A stretch of 64,000 nt of DNA, taken from positions 186,001 to 250,000 of the forward strand of contig CAWFGW010000029.1 in the NCBI GenBank assembly GCA_963815495.1, written 5' to 3'. The notes below the pieces were generated by a model, which saw nothing but the letters and a program-made list of their open reading frames with translations, made no database searches and had not been told where the DNA came from. This document shows, piece by piece, positions 10,440-19,893 of this stretch. Each line of letters starts with the position of its first letter. Within the stretch, counting starts at the first letter, position 1. The stretch comes from CAWFGW01 sp963815495 (GTDB taxonomy: Bacteria; Bacteroidota; Bacteroidia; Cytophagales; JAAEPT01). Position numbers and translations under genes: made by a program.

Positions 10440-11495
10440 TTAGTTGCTGAGATAAAGGTTGGCAAAAGCCACCATAGCTGTTACAATTCCAAAGAACAAC
10501 CCCACTCCTGCACCTCTGTTTTTGTTCGATAAATGATCATAAACGACAGGTAAATTAGTAACCACAGCCAAGCTCAACGAAATGATAGAAACAACAATTT
10601 CTATATAGAAGTAATCTGGAAAAAATACTGCTGACAATAATGACAGTATTAAAACAGTATTATTTATTTTAATGATACGGATCACCCCTAGCCGACTTAC
10701 TAAATAACCCAAAGGCAGTAACAACACAACGGAAACATAAAAAATCAATTCCCCAAAGAGCTTTGCTTCTACCTTAGAAACCCCATGAGGTTCGTTTAAC
10801 ATCAAATAAAATTTAGGATAAAGATATAACAACGAAACATGTCCGAAACCTAACATTATCGCTACCCAAATTATCCTGTTCCAGCTTGTTTTTTTAGTGT
10901 CTGAAGGCACAAGAAACAACTGTTCAACTTTTATCGCCTTTCGAAAAACAACACCTGCATGAAAAACAATTGCTGCCAGCAATAGAAAATACCAAAAACC
11001 TAGTTGGGGATAAAACCGATTTAACAATTCATTATTTAACATGAACACCGAGTATGAAGTAGAGGCGAGCACTCCTACCACCAACGGGAATTGTTTCGAG
11101 TTAGCTAAAAAGTCTAAACAAGCATTGATTGGCACATAAAACAGACTTAACAGTAATATCGAAAACACAATTCCAAAAACCAATACTTCAAAAGTTTGTA
11201 CTTGCGGAAAAACAATAACTGTAACGATAAAAAGAAATAATATAACGAAAACGAACTTAATGATTTTTGAATAGAAGCGTAAAAATACAAACCGTCTATT
11301 TTTATTTATTTCATCAATCAAAAAACCTAATACAGGCGACAAGATTAAAAACATGAAAGGGCCAGTTGTAAACTGCTCCTTTCCCATTCCCATTTTAAAG
11401 AACGTGTATAATTGAAACACAAAAAATAACAAAGCAGTATTTAGATATACCAACTTCAGTAACAAGTTCCATTTTATATTTTTATTTTCATTCAT
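10440..11495 (-). CDS. Polytopic membrane protein, MFS-like transporter
   Basis: This 351-residue protein is almost entirely hydrophobic, with about ten to eleven predicted helices. Features seen in major facilitator carriers include the early loop GFLIDEINKNRRFV after the second helix and the mid-protein GYLVSRLGVIRI, which resembles the MFS loop signature (GxLxDRxGRR). It is shorter than a standard 12-helix carrier (about 400 residues). No substrate can be assigned. The start is ATG. It lies alone on the minus strand. Confidence 0.55.
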   Translation of the reverse strand: MNENKNIKWNLLLKLVYLNTALLFFVFQLYTFFKMGMGKEQFTTGPFMFLILSPVLGFLIDEINKNRRFVFLRFYSKIIKFVFVILFLFIVTVIVFPQVQTFEVLVFGIVFSILLLSLFYVPINACLDFLANSKQFPLVVGVLASTSYSVFMLNNELLNRFYPQLGFWYFLLLAAIVFHAGVVFRKAIKVEQLFLVPSDTKKTSWNRIIWVAIMLGFGHVSLLYLYPKFYLMLNEPHGVSKVEAKLFGELIFYVSVVLLLPLGYLVSRLGVIRIIKINNTVLILSLLSAVFFPDYFYIEIVVSIISLSLAVVTNLPVVYDHLSNKNRGAGVGLFFGIVTAMVAFANLYLSN

Positions 11496-11573
11496 ACAAC
11501 ACTATGTACGTTGTAATATGTGAGAATGGTTGCGAATTTATTCACAACCTCACCTTAGCTAAACAGGCATAAA

Positions 11574-11607
11574 AAAAGCACTTTAAAGTTAACTTTAAAG
11601 TGCTTTT
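11574..11607 (-). terminator. Rho-independent terminator of the porE-like gene
   Basis: A perfect 34-nt palindrome runs from AAAAGCACTTTAAAGTT (11574-11590) to its complement at 11591-11607. On the minus strand it is followed by a T-run. It sits 21 bp after the stop of the OmpA/LysM gene. Confidence 0.8.
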
Positions 11608-11627
11608 CAGCAGATATTTATAATCGA

Positions 11628-14519
11628 TTAAAAGTCATCGGTTTCTTCCTCCTCTTCCTCTACCAATTCTTCGCTTGTCTCTTCCGAATTTTCACTCGAA
11701 ATCGCTTTCTCATCTTTTACTTTAAGCACCATTCCTAACTTCAAAATATAATTAGAAAGCCCATTCACGATACGAAGTTCTTCAAAGGACATATCAAACT
11801 CTTTTGCTACGGTATAGAAATTATCACCTTCTTTAACCACGTATCGCTTACCGTCACCAATGTCAACAATTTGACCTTGCTGGTCACTCAAACTCATCCC
11901 AGCATCAACCATGGCACCGCTTGTATTATAAAACGATGAAGATGTTGATGCGTTTTTTGAAACTCTTAGGCGTTGTCCTGGATAGATGTTATCTCCTTGA
12001 ATGTTATTTAAAACCATTAACTGAGCAACGGTTGTTCCAGTAATTTTAGCAATAGAATACAAGGTGTTTTTTGGAAGCACGATATAATAACCACTTCCAT
12101 CGTATTCAAAATATTTAACTCCTGCATTATAACCACTAGTAGCAACTTCAATTGTTTTGCGGTTAGAGGCTAATGCTTCTTCGCGATTAAAATAGGGGTT
12201 AGCTGAAACGCCTGAAGCAGAAGAATGACTTAAAGTTTTAGCCGATATAATATCATCGTTCATTGTTCTTCTAACTCTTACAGGCTTAAATGCTGCCAAT
12301 TCGCTTGCAGTAAGGTTGTTCATGTCTTTTAATTCAGTGACAGACATGTTAAATTGTTCTGCTACTTTTTCTAAAGAAGTACGCTCTGGAACCACATAAA
12401 CCATTCCTTCTGATTCATGTGAGGCATTTCCACCTGAAACGTGGAACTCTACTCTTCTGTTTAATTGACGTCCAATTTCATTAGCATTTGGAGCTAGTGG
12501 TTTATTTTCTCCCGCTGAATTGATAACTATCGAACTCTTAGCCACCCCTTTACCAATTAAATAGTCATAAGCAGCCTTTCCTCTTTTTTGACCTAACTGA
12601 TAGTTATAATCGTTTGAACCTATATTATCTGTGTGAGCAGTTAACTCAATTTTAATGTTATTATTGGCTTTTGCGTATTTAGCTAATTCATTTAACACTG
12701 CTTTACCTTCTGGTCGCACGTTTGATTTGTTAAAATCAAAATAGATGTTTTCGAACAACACTCTAAAGGGTTTATCTGCCGCTACTAACTTATCGAGATC
12801 TTTTACAGTTGTCGGTTTCTCTTCTACTGGTTTCTCTTCAATTGGCTTTTCTACGACTACCAGTTCTTCTTTTTCAATCTTTTTAGGCTCAGCATTCGTG
12901 ATTAATTTTTCATTGCTAGCAATTACCTGTAAATCATCTACATGATAATTAATTTCTGTAATTAAATTACGCGCTGCATCATCATCTAACACCACACGAT
13001 AATCTAAAGCTGGATCGAGGTTAGCAAAAACAAAAACACCATCTTGGTCAGTATAAGTAGTTTTTAACACTTCGTCATTTTCTTGGTTGACTAACATGAC
13101 TTTTACATCAGGAATAGGTATTTGATTTTCGTCTATAATCCGCCCACGGATAGTAATAGATTGAGCGTCAATTGTATCTGTTTCTATTTCAGCAATTAAT
13201 GCTTCTTTACTCATGATATTAAACATGTAAATATCATCGTTCCCTAAACCACCGTCACGATTCGATGATAAGTATCCTTTTTCCTTACCCAACACCATGT
13301 AAAAATCATCTCTATTTGAATTAAAAGGGAGCCCGATGTTTCTTATGGTTGAGAAATTTTCTCCCTTTGCCATAAAAATATCTAAGCCACCGAACCCTTC
13401 TTTCCCATTGGAAGAATAGAATAACACATTACCATCAGAATAGTAATTAGGCGACTGATCCGTCAATTCAGAGTTAACATTCGGTCCCATATTTATAGCT
13501 TCCAGCCATTTATCCTCCCCAGATTCCTCAGTAACAGTATACCAAATATCAGTCATTCCCATACCTCCTTCTCTTTTAGAGGAGAAAAATAGGGTATCAT
13601 TAGTTGTTGATAAAGAAGGATGAGCATTCCATACACCTGTATTCACATTTGCATTAAGTTTAGCAGGTTCCTGCCACTCATTATTGGCTAGTTTCGAAAC
13701 ATAAATAGCACAACCTAACTGATCACCCTGAATTTTCACATCACATCGTGTAAAATAGTGCTTAGACGAATCTTTTGAGAAACAACCTGGTGTATCATTG
13801 TATTTCGAATTAAATACTTTAAAATCATTATTCGTTTTGTCATCAGGCACCAGTGACCAAACTTTTCCTTCTTTTAATCTCAATCGATACAAATCCAAAA
13901 AAGCTTCTCCTGTTCTTCCATAAACATCTTTAGTTTCTTCTGTGACTCTACCTGAAGCTATCTGAATGGATGTATCATTTTCCCAAATCATAGGTGAAAA
14001 TTCTGAAAACTCAGTATTTACTGGAGCTCCAGGGTTGTGAAAGGTATAATCACGTTGCGGTCTTTTTAATGCGTCTAGCGCCAAAATCGCACCATTATAG
14101 TGTAAATTAGCTGTTTTTAAAAACTCATCATTACTTCCTTGTGGGACATAGGTAGCGATGAAGAACTCAAACTTTTCTACTGCTGGTTGGTACTTTCCAT
14201 TAATTTTCATCATCAAAGCATGGTAATAAGATGCTAAAGGGTATTTATCACCAGCTAATTCGTCTGCTTTCTTATACCAGATTTCTGCCTTGTCGTAATC
14301 AAAAAAATAACGAAAACACTCTGCTAGCTGAAATACTGCATAAGCATTATCTGGATTTGATTCTAGTTCTTTTTTATAATATTCAGCAGCTGAGTAATAT
14401 TCTTCTACTGCAAAATATTTATCTCCATACGCTATCGCAGCAGATTTTTTATCTTGTGCACTAGAAAAATTTATTGATAAAATCGTAATAAAGATAATTA
14501 GTATTAGCCTTTGTTTCAT
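11628..14519 (-). CDS. PorE-like OmpA-family protein: TPR, PD40 propeller, carboxypeptidase-regulatory-like, OmpA and three LysM domains
   Basis: This 963-residue periplasmic/outer-membrane protein has a signal peptide (MKQRLILIIF...SAQ). TPR helices follow (about residues 20-140), then WD40-like PD40 beta-propeller repeats (170-430; FFSSKREGG, FYSSNGKEG, YLSSNRDGG), a carboxypeptidase-regulatory-like domain (460-540) and an OmpA_C peptidoglycan-binding domain (585-695; YFDFNKSNVRPEGK, LTAHTDN, QLNRRVEFHV). Through OmpA this is the architecture of the T9SS component PorE, which tethers the machinery to peptidoglycan. Three LysM-like repeats then follow (about 705-750, 805-855, 895-940) and an acidic tail. 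LysM adds further glycan-binding sites. The ATG at 14519 gives a clean signal peptide; an ATG 27 bp upstream also exists. A strong terminator follows. Confidence 0.82.
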   Translation of the reverse strand: MKQRLILIIFITILSINFSSAQDKKSAAIAYGDKYFAVEEYYSAAEYYKKELESNPDNAYAVFQLAECFRYFFDYDKAEIWYKKADELAGDKYPLASYYHALMMKINGKYQPAVEKFEFFIATYVPQGSNDEFLKTANLHYNGAILALDALKRPQRDYTFHNPGAPVNTEFSEFSPMIWENDTSIQIASGRVTEETKDVYGRTGEAFLDLYRLRLKEGKVWSLVPDDKTNNDFKVFNSKYNDTPGCFSKDSSKHYFTRCDVKIQGDQLGCAIYVSKLANNEWQEPAKLNANVNTGVWNAHPSLSTTNDTLFFSSKREGGMGMTDIWYTVTEESGEDKWLEAINMGPNVNSELTDQSPNYYSDGNVLFYSSNGKEGFGGLDIFMAKGENFSTIRNIGLPFNSNRDDFYMVLGKEKGYLSSNRDGGLGNDDIYMFNIMSKEALIAEIETDTIDAQSITIRGRIIDENQIPIPDVKVMLVNQENDEVLKTTYTDQDGVFVFANLDPALDYRVVLDDDAARNLITEINYHVDDLQVIASNEKLITNAEPKKIEKEELVVVEKPIEEKPVEEKPTTVKDLDKLVAADKPFRVLFENIYFDFNKSNVRPEGKAVLNELAKYAKANNNIKIELTAHTDNIGSNDYNYQLGQKRGKAAYDYLIGKGVAKSSIVINSAGENKPLAPNANEIGRQLNRRVEFHVSGGNASHESEGMVYVVPERTSLEKVAEQFNMSVTELKDMNNLTASELAAFKPVRVRRTMNDDIISAKTLSHSSASGVSANPYFNREEALASNRKTIEVATSGYNAGVKYFEYDGSGYYIVLPKNTLYSIAKITGTTVAQLMVLNNIQGDNIYPGQRLRVSKNASTSSSFYNTSGAMVDAGMSLSDQQGQIVDIGDGKRYVVKEGDNFYTVAKEFDMSFEELRIVNGLSNYILKLGMVLKVKDEKAISSENSEETSEELVEEEEEETDDF

Positions 14520-14611
14520 ATTAATATAGATGTCTCTAAGTGACAATAAAGAGATTTATTAGGGTAATAATACCAAAAAATGTAATTAATAAGGCTTTTA
14601 AACAAATGTTT

Positions 14612-15316
14612 TTAATAAAACTCTACCCCTATTTTCTTTCCTTTTTTATTAAAAACCTCCCATTCCCCTATTTTTTTATCGTTTTCATAATATCCTGATT
14701 CTAGCAACCTTCCTTTAGTATCAAAATATTCCCACTTCCCAGATTTCAAATCATGCACATATTGCCCTTTAGCTTGAAGCTCACCATTATCATAAAAAGT
14801 TAACCATGCTCCTTCTTTTTCTCCTTCCGAATAATTTCCCTGAAACTCTACCTGACCTTTTTTATTGTAAAAAAACCACTCACCACTTGGGTTTCCATTT
14901 TCATAAAATGCCTTTCTTTTTAAAGCTTCGTTTTCATGGTAGAAAAGCCATACCCCTTCATACAAATCATCAATATATGTACCTTTTCTTTCTATCTTAC
15001 CATTTTCAAAATAATATATTGCTTCACCATTCAAAGCTCCATTTCGATGGTTTTCTATTGATTTCAATGCACCATTTTTATAATACTGTTTACTTGCTCC
15101 ATTCAGTTCACCTGCTATATAATAATCCTCTAAATTTAGTGTTCCATCTGGATAAAAAAACTGCCATACTCCATTCTTCTTACCCATAAGGGTATCTCCT
15201 TTTTCACGAATAGTGCTATCAGGGTAGGTTGATACAAAATTTTGAGCTAAAGAACATTGTACACAAAAAATGAAAATACAACAATTAATAATCGTAGATA
15301 ACATCTGCACTTTCAT
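14612..15316 (-). CDS. Exported MORN-repeat (YwqK-like) protein
   Basis: This 234-residue protein has a signal peptide (..FCVQCSLAQ). About eight tandem MORN-variant repeats follow, each about 23 residues, of the form G-x-W-x-x-Y/F-Y-x-N-G-x-L-x-x-x-G-x-Y (for example GVWQFFYPDGTLN and GEWFFYNKKGQVEFQG). These beta-hairpin repeats usually serve as scaffolds or surface modules. The automated label 'YwqK antitoxin' is a family name only, and no toxin partner is visible. It overlaps the end of the larger MORN gene by 32 bp, which implies translational coupling. Function unknown. Confidence 0.75.
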   Translation of the reverse strand: MKVQMLSTIINCCIFIFCVQCSLAQNFVSTYPDSTIREKGDTLMGKKNGVWQFFYPDGTLNLEDYYIAGELNGASKQYYKNGALKSIENHRNGALNGEAIYYFENGKIERKGTYIDDLYEGVWLFYHENEALKRKAFYENGNPSGEWFFYNKKGQVEFQGNYSEGEKEGAWLTFYDNGELQAKGQYVHDLKSGKWEYFDTKGRLLESGYYENDKKIGEWEVFNKKGKKIGVEFY

Positions 15317-17294
15317 CGCTCATATTTTTTATTTCTTTGATTTTTCCTGAAGGATGATAAAACTTCCAAGTACCCGACATTTCTCCTTCTGTATACTCTC
15401 CTTCTGCACTTTTCTTTCCTGTGCTCTCATGGAAATAGTTCCATTCACCTGTTTTAAATCCTGCAGAAAATGTACCAACTGCTGCTACCCCCCCTTTATC
15501 ATAATAATATTTCCATGTACCATCGGGTAATCCCGCTTTATAGTTTCCTTCCGACAACTTATTACCTGATGAGTAATAACCATATCTTAAACCATTTCCA
15601 TTTTTAAAAGAGCCTATATTCATTTCTTCACCAGTTTGATTTTTAGATTCTAAAACTGCTTTCAATTTCCCTTGATCAAATTGTTCAATGGTTTTTATTT
15701 TTCCATTCTCATGATAGGACACCCATTTATCATCTACTTCATCATTTATATAATGTCCTACTGATTCTATTTGACCATTTTTATAAAAATCAATCCACTC
15801 TCCTATTTTTTTTCCTGCACTATATTTACCAATAGTTTGAATTTCACCTGTTTCATAAAAAAACTGCCATTCACCTGTTTCTAAGCCTTCAGCAAACTGA
15901 CCAGTCATATAAACTCCAGCCGAATCGTATAAACTAGTCCATTCACCAACTTTATTGCCTTCGTAATAATAGCCCATAGTTTTAACCCAGCCATCGCCAT
16001 AAAACTCTAACCAATCACCTTGTTGTTTACCATTTAAATATGCTCCTTTAGCAGCAATATCCCCCGATTCATAATATTCAACCCACATGCCTTCAGGTTG
16101 ACCGTTTCGATAATACCCGATAGTCAATTTAGCCCCTGAATCATAAAAACTTGTCCATAAACTATCTTCTGTTCCGTTAGTATAAAAACCAATGCTGGCT
16201 GTGTCACCCGTTTCAAAAAAAGTAATAAACTCTCCATTTGCTATTCCTTTATCATAAGTTGTAGTTGCTGCTAAGGCACCATTTTTATAATATTCTTTGC
16301 TTATTTGGTCTTCAAAACCATCAATAAAAAAAACTTCACTTTTAAGCTGACCCGTTTTATAATACGATTTTCCAATACCATTTTTATAACCGTTTTTGTA
16401 AGGAATTTCAGCAGAAATCTGCCCTTCTGGATAATAATACTTACGAATGCCATTACCATTTTCAAAAGAACCTTTATCCAGCAATTTACCTGACCGATCA
16501 AAAATATCACTTATGGCTATCAGCTTACCCTCATCAAATGTGAGCTCTTGCAACGCGCTGCCATTATCGTGGTAATACTTCCAAACACCTACCTCTAAAC
16601 CGAGTTTATAGTTCCCTTCAACAGTTTTAAGACCAGTTTTTTCATCATTAATAAGATATTGTCCATTTTCAAGTCCACTTTTATACTCGGCATAAGTTAA
16701 TATTTTGCCTTTTTCATCGTACTGAATAAACACCCCACTCAATAAATCATCTTCATACTCAGATTCCGTCTCAATTTTTCCGCTTTCGTAAAAACTCTTT
16801 GCGAGACCGTGTTTCGAATCATTTCTATAATGAGTTTCAAATTCCACTTGCGTACTATCATAAAAAGATATCCAGACCCCTTCTTTCTTCCCATCAATAT
16901 AAGAACCAGTCTGTGAAATTATGCCATCTATATCATATTCTGTCCATTTTCCTTGCTCTAAGCCCTCAACAAATGAACCTATAACTTTGGTATTTGTATT
17001 CGCATAAAATTCTAACCAAAAACCATTTTCTAAACCATCTTTATAAATAATCACTTGCGCTTCTTCTCCATTTGGGTAATAGACACGTTGCTCTCCGTCT
17101 AACAGTCCATTTTTATAGTTAAACTCCTGAAAAATCACTCCGTTTTCATAATACTCCACATAAGTTCCGTGCCACAAACTATCTTTTACAGTTGCTTTAA
17201 TTTTTATTTGATCACTGTCCTCAAAGTATTCTACATAGTCTTGCTGTGCAAAAAGTATAAAGGGTAAGAAAATGAGAAGCAGTGCTGTTTTCAT
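15285..17294 (-). CDS. Large exported MORN-repeat protein
   Basis: This 669-residue protein opens with a signal peptide (MKTALLLIFLPFILFAQQ). Essentially the whole mature protein is made of about 27 MORN-variant repeats of 23-24 residues, with the pattern G-x-W-x-x-Y-x-x-x-G-x-x-x-x-x-G-x-Y (for example GEWIDFYKNGQIESVGHY). No catalytic domain, membrane anchor or T9SS sorting tail was seen, so it is probably periplasmic or surface-associated through partners. It is the upstream gene of a tandem pair with a smaller paralogue. Low-frequency interruptions (DRSGKLLDKGSF, NQTGEEMNIGSF) mark two similar blocks, suggesting an internal duplication. Confidence 0.75.
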   Translation of the reverse strand: MKTALLLIFLPFILFAQQDYVEYFEDSDQIKIKATVKDSLWHGTYVEYYENGVIFQEFNYKNGLLDGEQRVYYPNGEEAQVIIYKDGLENGFWLEFYANTNTKVIGSFVEGLEQGKWTEYDIDGIISQTGSYIDGKKEGVWISFYDSTQVEFETHYRNDSKHGLAKSFYESGKIETESEYEDDLLSGVFIQYDEKGKILTYAEYKSGLENGQYLINDEKTGLKTVEGNYKLGLEVGVWKYYHDNGSALQELTFDEGKLIAISDIFDRSGKLLDKGSFENGNGIRKYYYPEGQISAEIPYKNGYKNGIGKSYYKTGQLKSEVFFIDGFEDQISKEYYKNGALAATTTYDKGIANGEFITFFETGDTASIGFYTNGTEDSLWTSFYDSGAKLTIGYYRNGQPEGMWVEYYESGDIAAKGAYLNGKQQGDWLEFYGDGWVKTMGYYYEGNKVGEWTSLYDSAGVYMTGQFAEGLETGEWQFFYETGEIQTIGKYSAGKKIGEWIDFYKNGQIESVGHYINDEVDDKWVSYHENGKIKTIEQFDQGKLKAVLESKNQTGEEMNIGSFKNGNGLRYGYYSSGNKLSEGNYKAGLPDGTWKYYYDKGGVAAVGTFSAGFKTGEWNYFHESTGKKSAEGEYTEGEMSGTWKFYHPSGKIKEIKNMSDESADVIYDY

Positions 17295-17333
17295 GGTATA
17301 TATTTTGTGTGAATATAGGAAAAATGAATAAAA

Positions 17334-17363
17334 AAAGCGGAATCTACTTGAAGACCCCGCTTT
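17334..17363 (-). terminator. Rho-independent terminator of the Lys/Cys-rich peptide gene
   Basis: A 7-bp stem AAAGCGG/CCGCTTT (17334-17340 with 17357-17363) encloses a 16-nt loop. On the minus strand it is followed by a run of seven Ts. It lies 23 bp after the stop of the small peptide gene. Confidence 0.7.
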
Positions 17364-17386
17364 AACTTTTCTAATGATTTTACTGT

Positions 17387-17596
17387 TTATTTTTCTTCCT
17401 CAGTGGTTTTCTCTTCATCGCCACCTTTTTTGCAACAAGACTCCTTTTTCTTGCAACACTTTTTCTTTTTCTCCTTTTTTTCTTTTTTCTCTTTTGTTAC
17501 TAATTCTGTGTTTACATCAAAGTAAAAAGATGTTGCACTTACGGAACCTATCGTCAAAAGAACGGCTAACGTGATTGATGAAATTAACTTAATCAT
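17387..17596 (-). CDS. Small exported Lys/Cys-rich peptide
   Basis: This 69-residue product has an apparent signal peptide (MIKLISSITLAVLLTIGSVSA, cleavage near ATS). The short mature peptide carries a Lys/Glu-rich tract with two Cys-Cys pairs (KKKKCCKKKESCCKKGG) and an acidic end. The paired cysteines could bind metal or form disulfides; that is inference. It has its own terminator and starts 18 bp from the divergent RND/MMPL exporter, so the two may share regulation. The low-complexity tail makes homology uninformative, but the signal peptide, the terminator and the clean ATG support a real gene. Confidence 0.6.
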   Translation of the reverse strand: MIKLISSITLAVLLTIGSVSATSFYFDVNTELVTKEKKEKKEKKKKCCKKKESCCKKGGDEEKTTEEEK

Positions 17597-17614
17597 GAAT
17601 TGAACATTTAGTGT

Positions 17615-19891
17615 TTGAAGTTGTTTCTTTGTGATGAACTAAAAACCACAACGGCAAAAGTGAATAAAAAGTTTTCTAGACCTATAATTATTTTTTTGGT
17701 ACTCATCTCTTGTACCATGCTCTACTCTGCTACTCAATTAACTTTCAACTATGATTTTGAGAGTTTTTTCCCAAAAGGTGATCCAGACCTTGAGTACTAT
17801 ATGAAACATCGTGAGAAGTTTGGTAAAGACAATACCTTTCTTCTTGTTTCTGCGAAAAACGAGCCATCGATTTATGATCCAAATTTTCTCAAGAAATATG
17901 ATCATTTAGCCAAGACCATTAGACAACTAGAACATGTAAACGAAGTAATTACGCTGACTGAATTAAAAAATGAGTTGATTACACCCACGGGAGTTTATGG
18001 TGTTCCTTTTATTCATATAGATCAGCCTGAGAAATACAGCATGGATTCTTCGCTAATTGCCAACTATCCCGAAATAGTAGATAATTTAATTTCGCGTGAC
18101 GCTCAACATCTCAGTATGATGCTGTGGGTAGATAGCATTGACACAAAAGAGAAAAACGATTTACTCATCGGAAGTATTGACAGTTTGTTACATGTCAGCG
18201 GTCTTGACACTCATTTTAGTGGTCGTTTTAAAGCAGAACATGTGTATGTAAATCGAATGCAAGTTGAATTAGGTTTTTTTATCATGTGTTCAATGGTACT
18301 CATTGTTTTGTTTTTGTACATGACCTACCGTTCATTTTTAGGAATCATTATCCCTCTTTTTGTTATTATGTTATCGGTTATTTGGAGCCTAGGAACTATG
18401 GCGATTTTCCATAAACCAATTGATATTATGACGGTCTTACTACCTACAATCATGTTTATTGTAGGGATGTCTGATGTAATTCATATTATTTCGAAATACG
18501 TAGAAGAACTTCGAGCGGGTAAATCCAAAGATGAAGCCATCAAAACTACCGTTAAAGAAATCGGAATGGCTACTTTTTTTACTTCACTTACCACTGCTGT
18601 AGGTTTTTTTACGCTTTATAGTACAGGAATAAAACCAGTTCAAGAGTTTGGATTGTTTACCGGTATTGGTGTTTTTTTTGCATTCATTATCACTCTAAGT
18701 TTATTACCCTTAATTCTGAAGAAATTCCCTACCGATAAACTTCTTGCTCAGCAAGGAACTAGTTGGGAACCGTGGCTTAAACAACTTTTTATTTGGGTTT
18801 TAAAAAACAAAAAATCGATTTCTTTCACAACCTTGGTCTTGCTTATTGTTGCTGGAGTAGGCATATCTACTATCAAAATTGATGTGAAATTGATTGATGA
18901 GTTAAATGAAGGAGACCCTTTAAAGGACGACTTTATTTTTTTTGAAGAAAATTTTTCTGGTGTACGTCAGTTTGATTTAAGCATCAAAGTAAAAGATAGC
19001 ACAGAAAATCTGATTGCTTACGAAACCCTACTTGAATTAGAGGATTTACATCACTACTTAGAAGATTCTGTTGGAGTGAAATCAAGTATTTCGCCTTATA
19101 CTATCGTTTGTGCAATTAACAGAAGTATGAATGGTGGAAACCCTGATTATTATCAATTGCCAAGTAAACAAGAGTTAAAAAGACAACAACGAATCCTGAA
19201 AAAAGCTGCTAAGTCCGACAAACTAGCTTTTTACATCACAGAAGATTTAAAGGAAGGTCGGTTGTTTGGCCGAATGGGAGATATTGGTAGTGACCTTATT
19301 AAAAAGCGATTGGACAACTTTGTATCCTATAAAAACAATTATAAACATCTTGAATTGAAAGCCACGGGCAGTGCGTTATTAATCGATAAGAGTAACTACA
19401 ATTTATCTACCAATATGCTACAAGGTTTAGCTATTGCCTTTATTATTGTAGCTATTATCATGGGCTTTTTATACAAATCTATTCGGGTGATTATCATCTC
19501 GTTTATTCCTAATATAATTCCTCTAGTATTTATTGCTGGACTATTAGGCTTCACAGGAATTGGATTAAAAATATCTACAGCTATCATTTTCACAATTGCT
19601 TTTGGTATAGCCGTAGATGATACCATTCATTTTATGAGCAAATTGAAAATTGAACTTGAAAAAGGGAAAAGCAAACTATATGCACTTAAACGTACTTTTA
19701 TTTCTACGGGGAAAGCCATTATACAGACGTCCTTTGTGCTGAGTGGTGGTTTTATGATGTTAATATTTTCTAATTTTAACGGTACCTTCTATACAGGTTT
19801 ACTGGTAAGCATTACCTTAGTGATTGCAGTTATTGCTGACCTACTTCTAATTCCAATTTTGATCGCGTATTTTTACACGCCTAAAAAGTAA
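17615..19891 (+). CDS. RND-superfamily MMPL-type exporter (HAE3-like)
   Basis: This 758-residue inner-membrane protein has the duplicated six-helix layout of RND permeases. An N-terminal helix is followed by a periplasmic domain opening TFNYDFESFFPKGDPD. Helices 2-6 include LLPTIMFIVGMSDVIHIISKY (an Asp in the proton-relay helix). A second periplasmic domain precedes the final helices, which contain IAFGIAVDDTIHFMSKL. These carriers export lipids, hopanoids or hydrophobic compounds using the proton gradient. The start is uncertain: TTG at 17615 opens the frame, GTG at 17660 is an alternative, and no in-frame ATG precedes the first helix. A barrel protein gene follows 2 bp downstream and is presumably a partner. 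Confidence 0.85.
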   Translation: MKLFLCDELKTTTAKVNKKFSRPIIIFLVLISCTMLYSATQLTFNYDFESFFPKGDPDLEYYMKHREKFGKDNTFLLVSAKNEPSIYDPNFLKKYDHLAKTIRQLEHVNEVITLTELKNELITPTGVYGVPFIHIDQPEKYSMDSSLIANYPEIVDNLISRDAQHLSMMLWVDSIDTKEKNDLLIGSIDSLLHVSGLDTHFSGRFKAEHVYVNRMQVELGFFIMCSMVLIVLFLYMTYRSFLGIIIPLFVIMLSVIWSLGTMAIFHKPIDIMTVLLPTIMFIVGMSDVIHIISKYVEELRAGKSKDEAIKTTVKEIGMATFFTSLTTAVGFFTLYSTGIKPVQEFGLFTGIGVFFAFIITLSLLPLILKKFPTDKLLAQQGTSWEPWLKQLFIWVLKNKKSISFTTLVLLIVAGVGISTIKIDVKLIDELNEGDPLKDDFIFFEENFSGVRQFDLSIKVKDSTENLIAYETLLELEDLHHYLEDSVGVKSSISPYTIVCAINRSMNGGNPDYYQLPSKQELKRQQRILKKAAKSDKLAFYITEDLKEGRLFGRMGDIGSDLIKKRLDNFVSYKNNYKHLELKATGSALLIDKSNYNLSTNMLQGLAIAFIIVAIIMGFLYKSIRVIIISFIPNIIPLVFIAGLLGFTGIGLKISTAIIFTIAFGIAVDDTIHFMSKLKIELEKGKSKLYALKRTFISTGKAIIQTSFVLSGGFMMLIFSNFNGTFYTGLLVSITLVIAVIADLLLIPILIAYFYTPKK

Positions 19892-19893
19892 AT

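Noticed and set aside
14612..17294. Toxin-antitoxin system suggested by YwqK-type naming
   Set aside because: The proteins are exported MORN-repeat scaffolds and no toxin-like gene is adjacent, so the name reflects a family label only.
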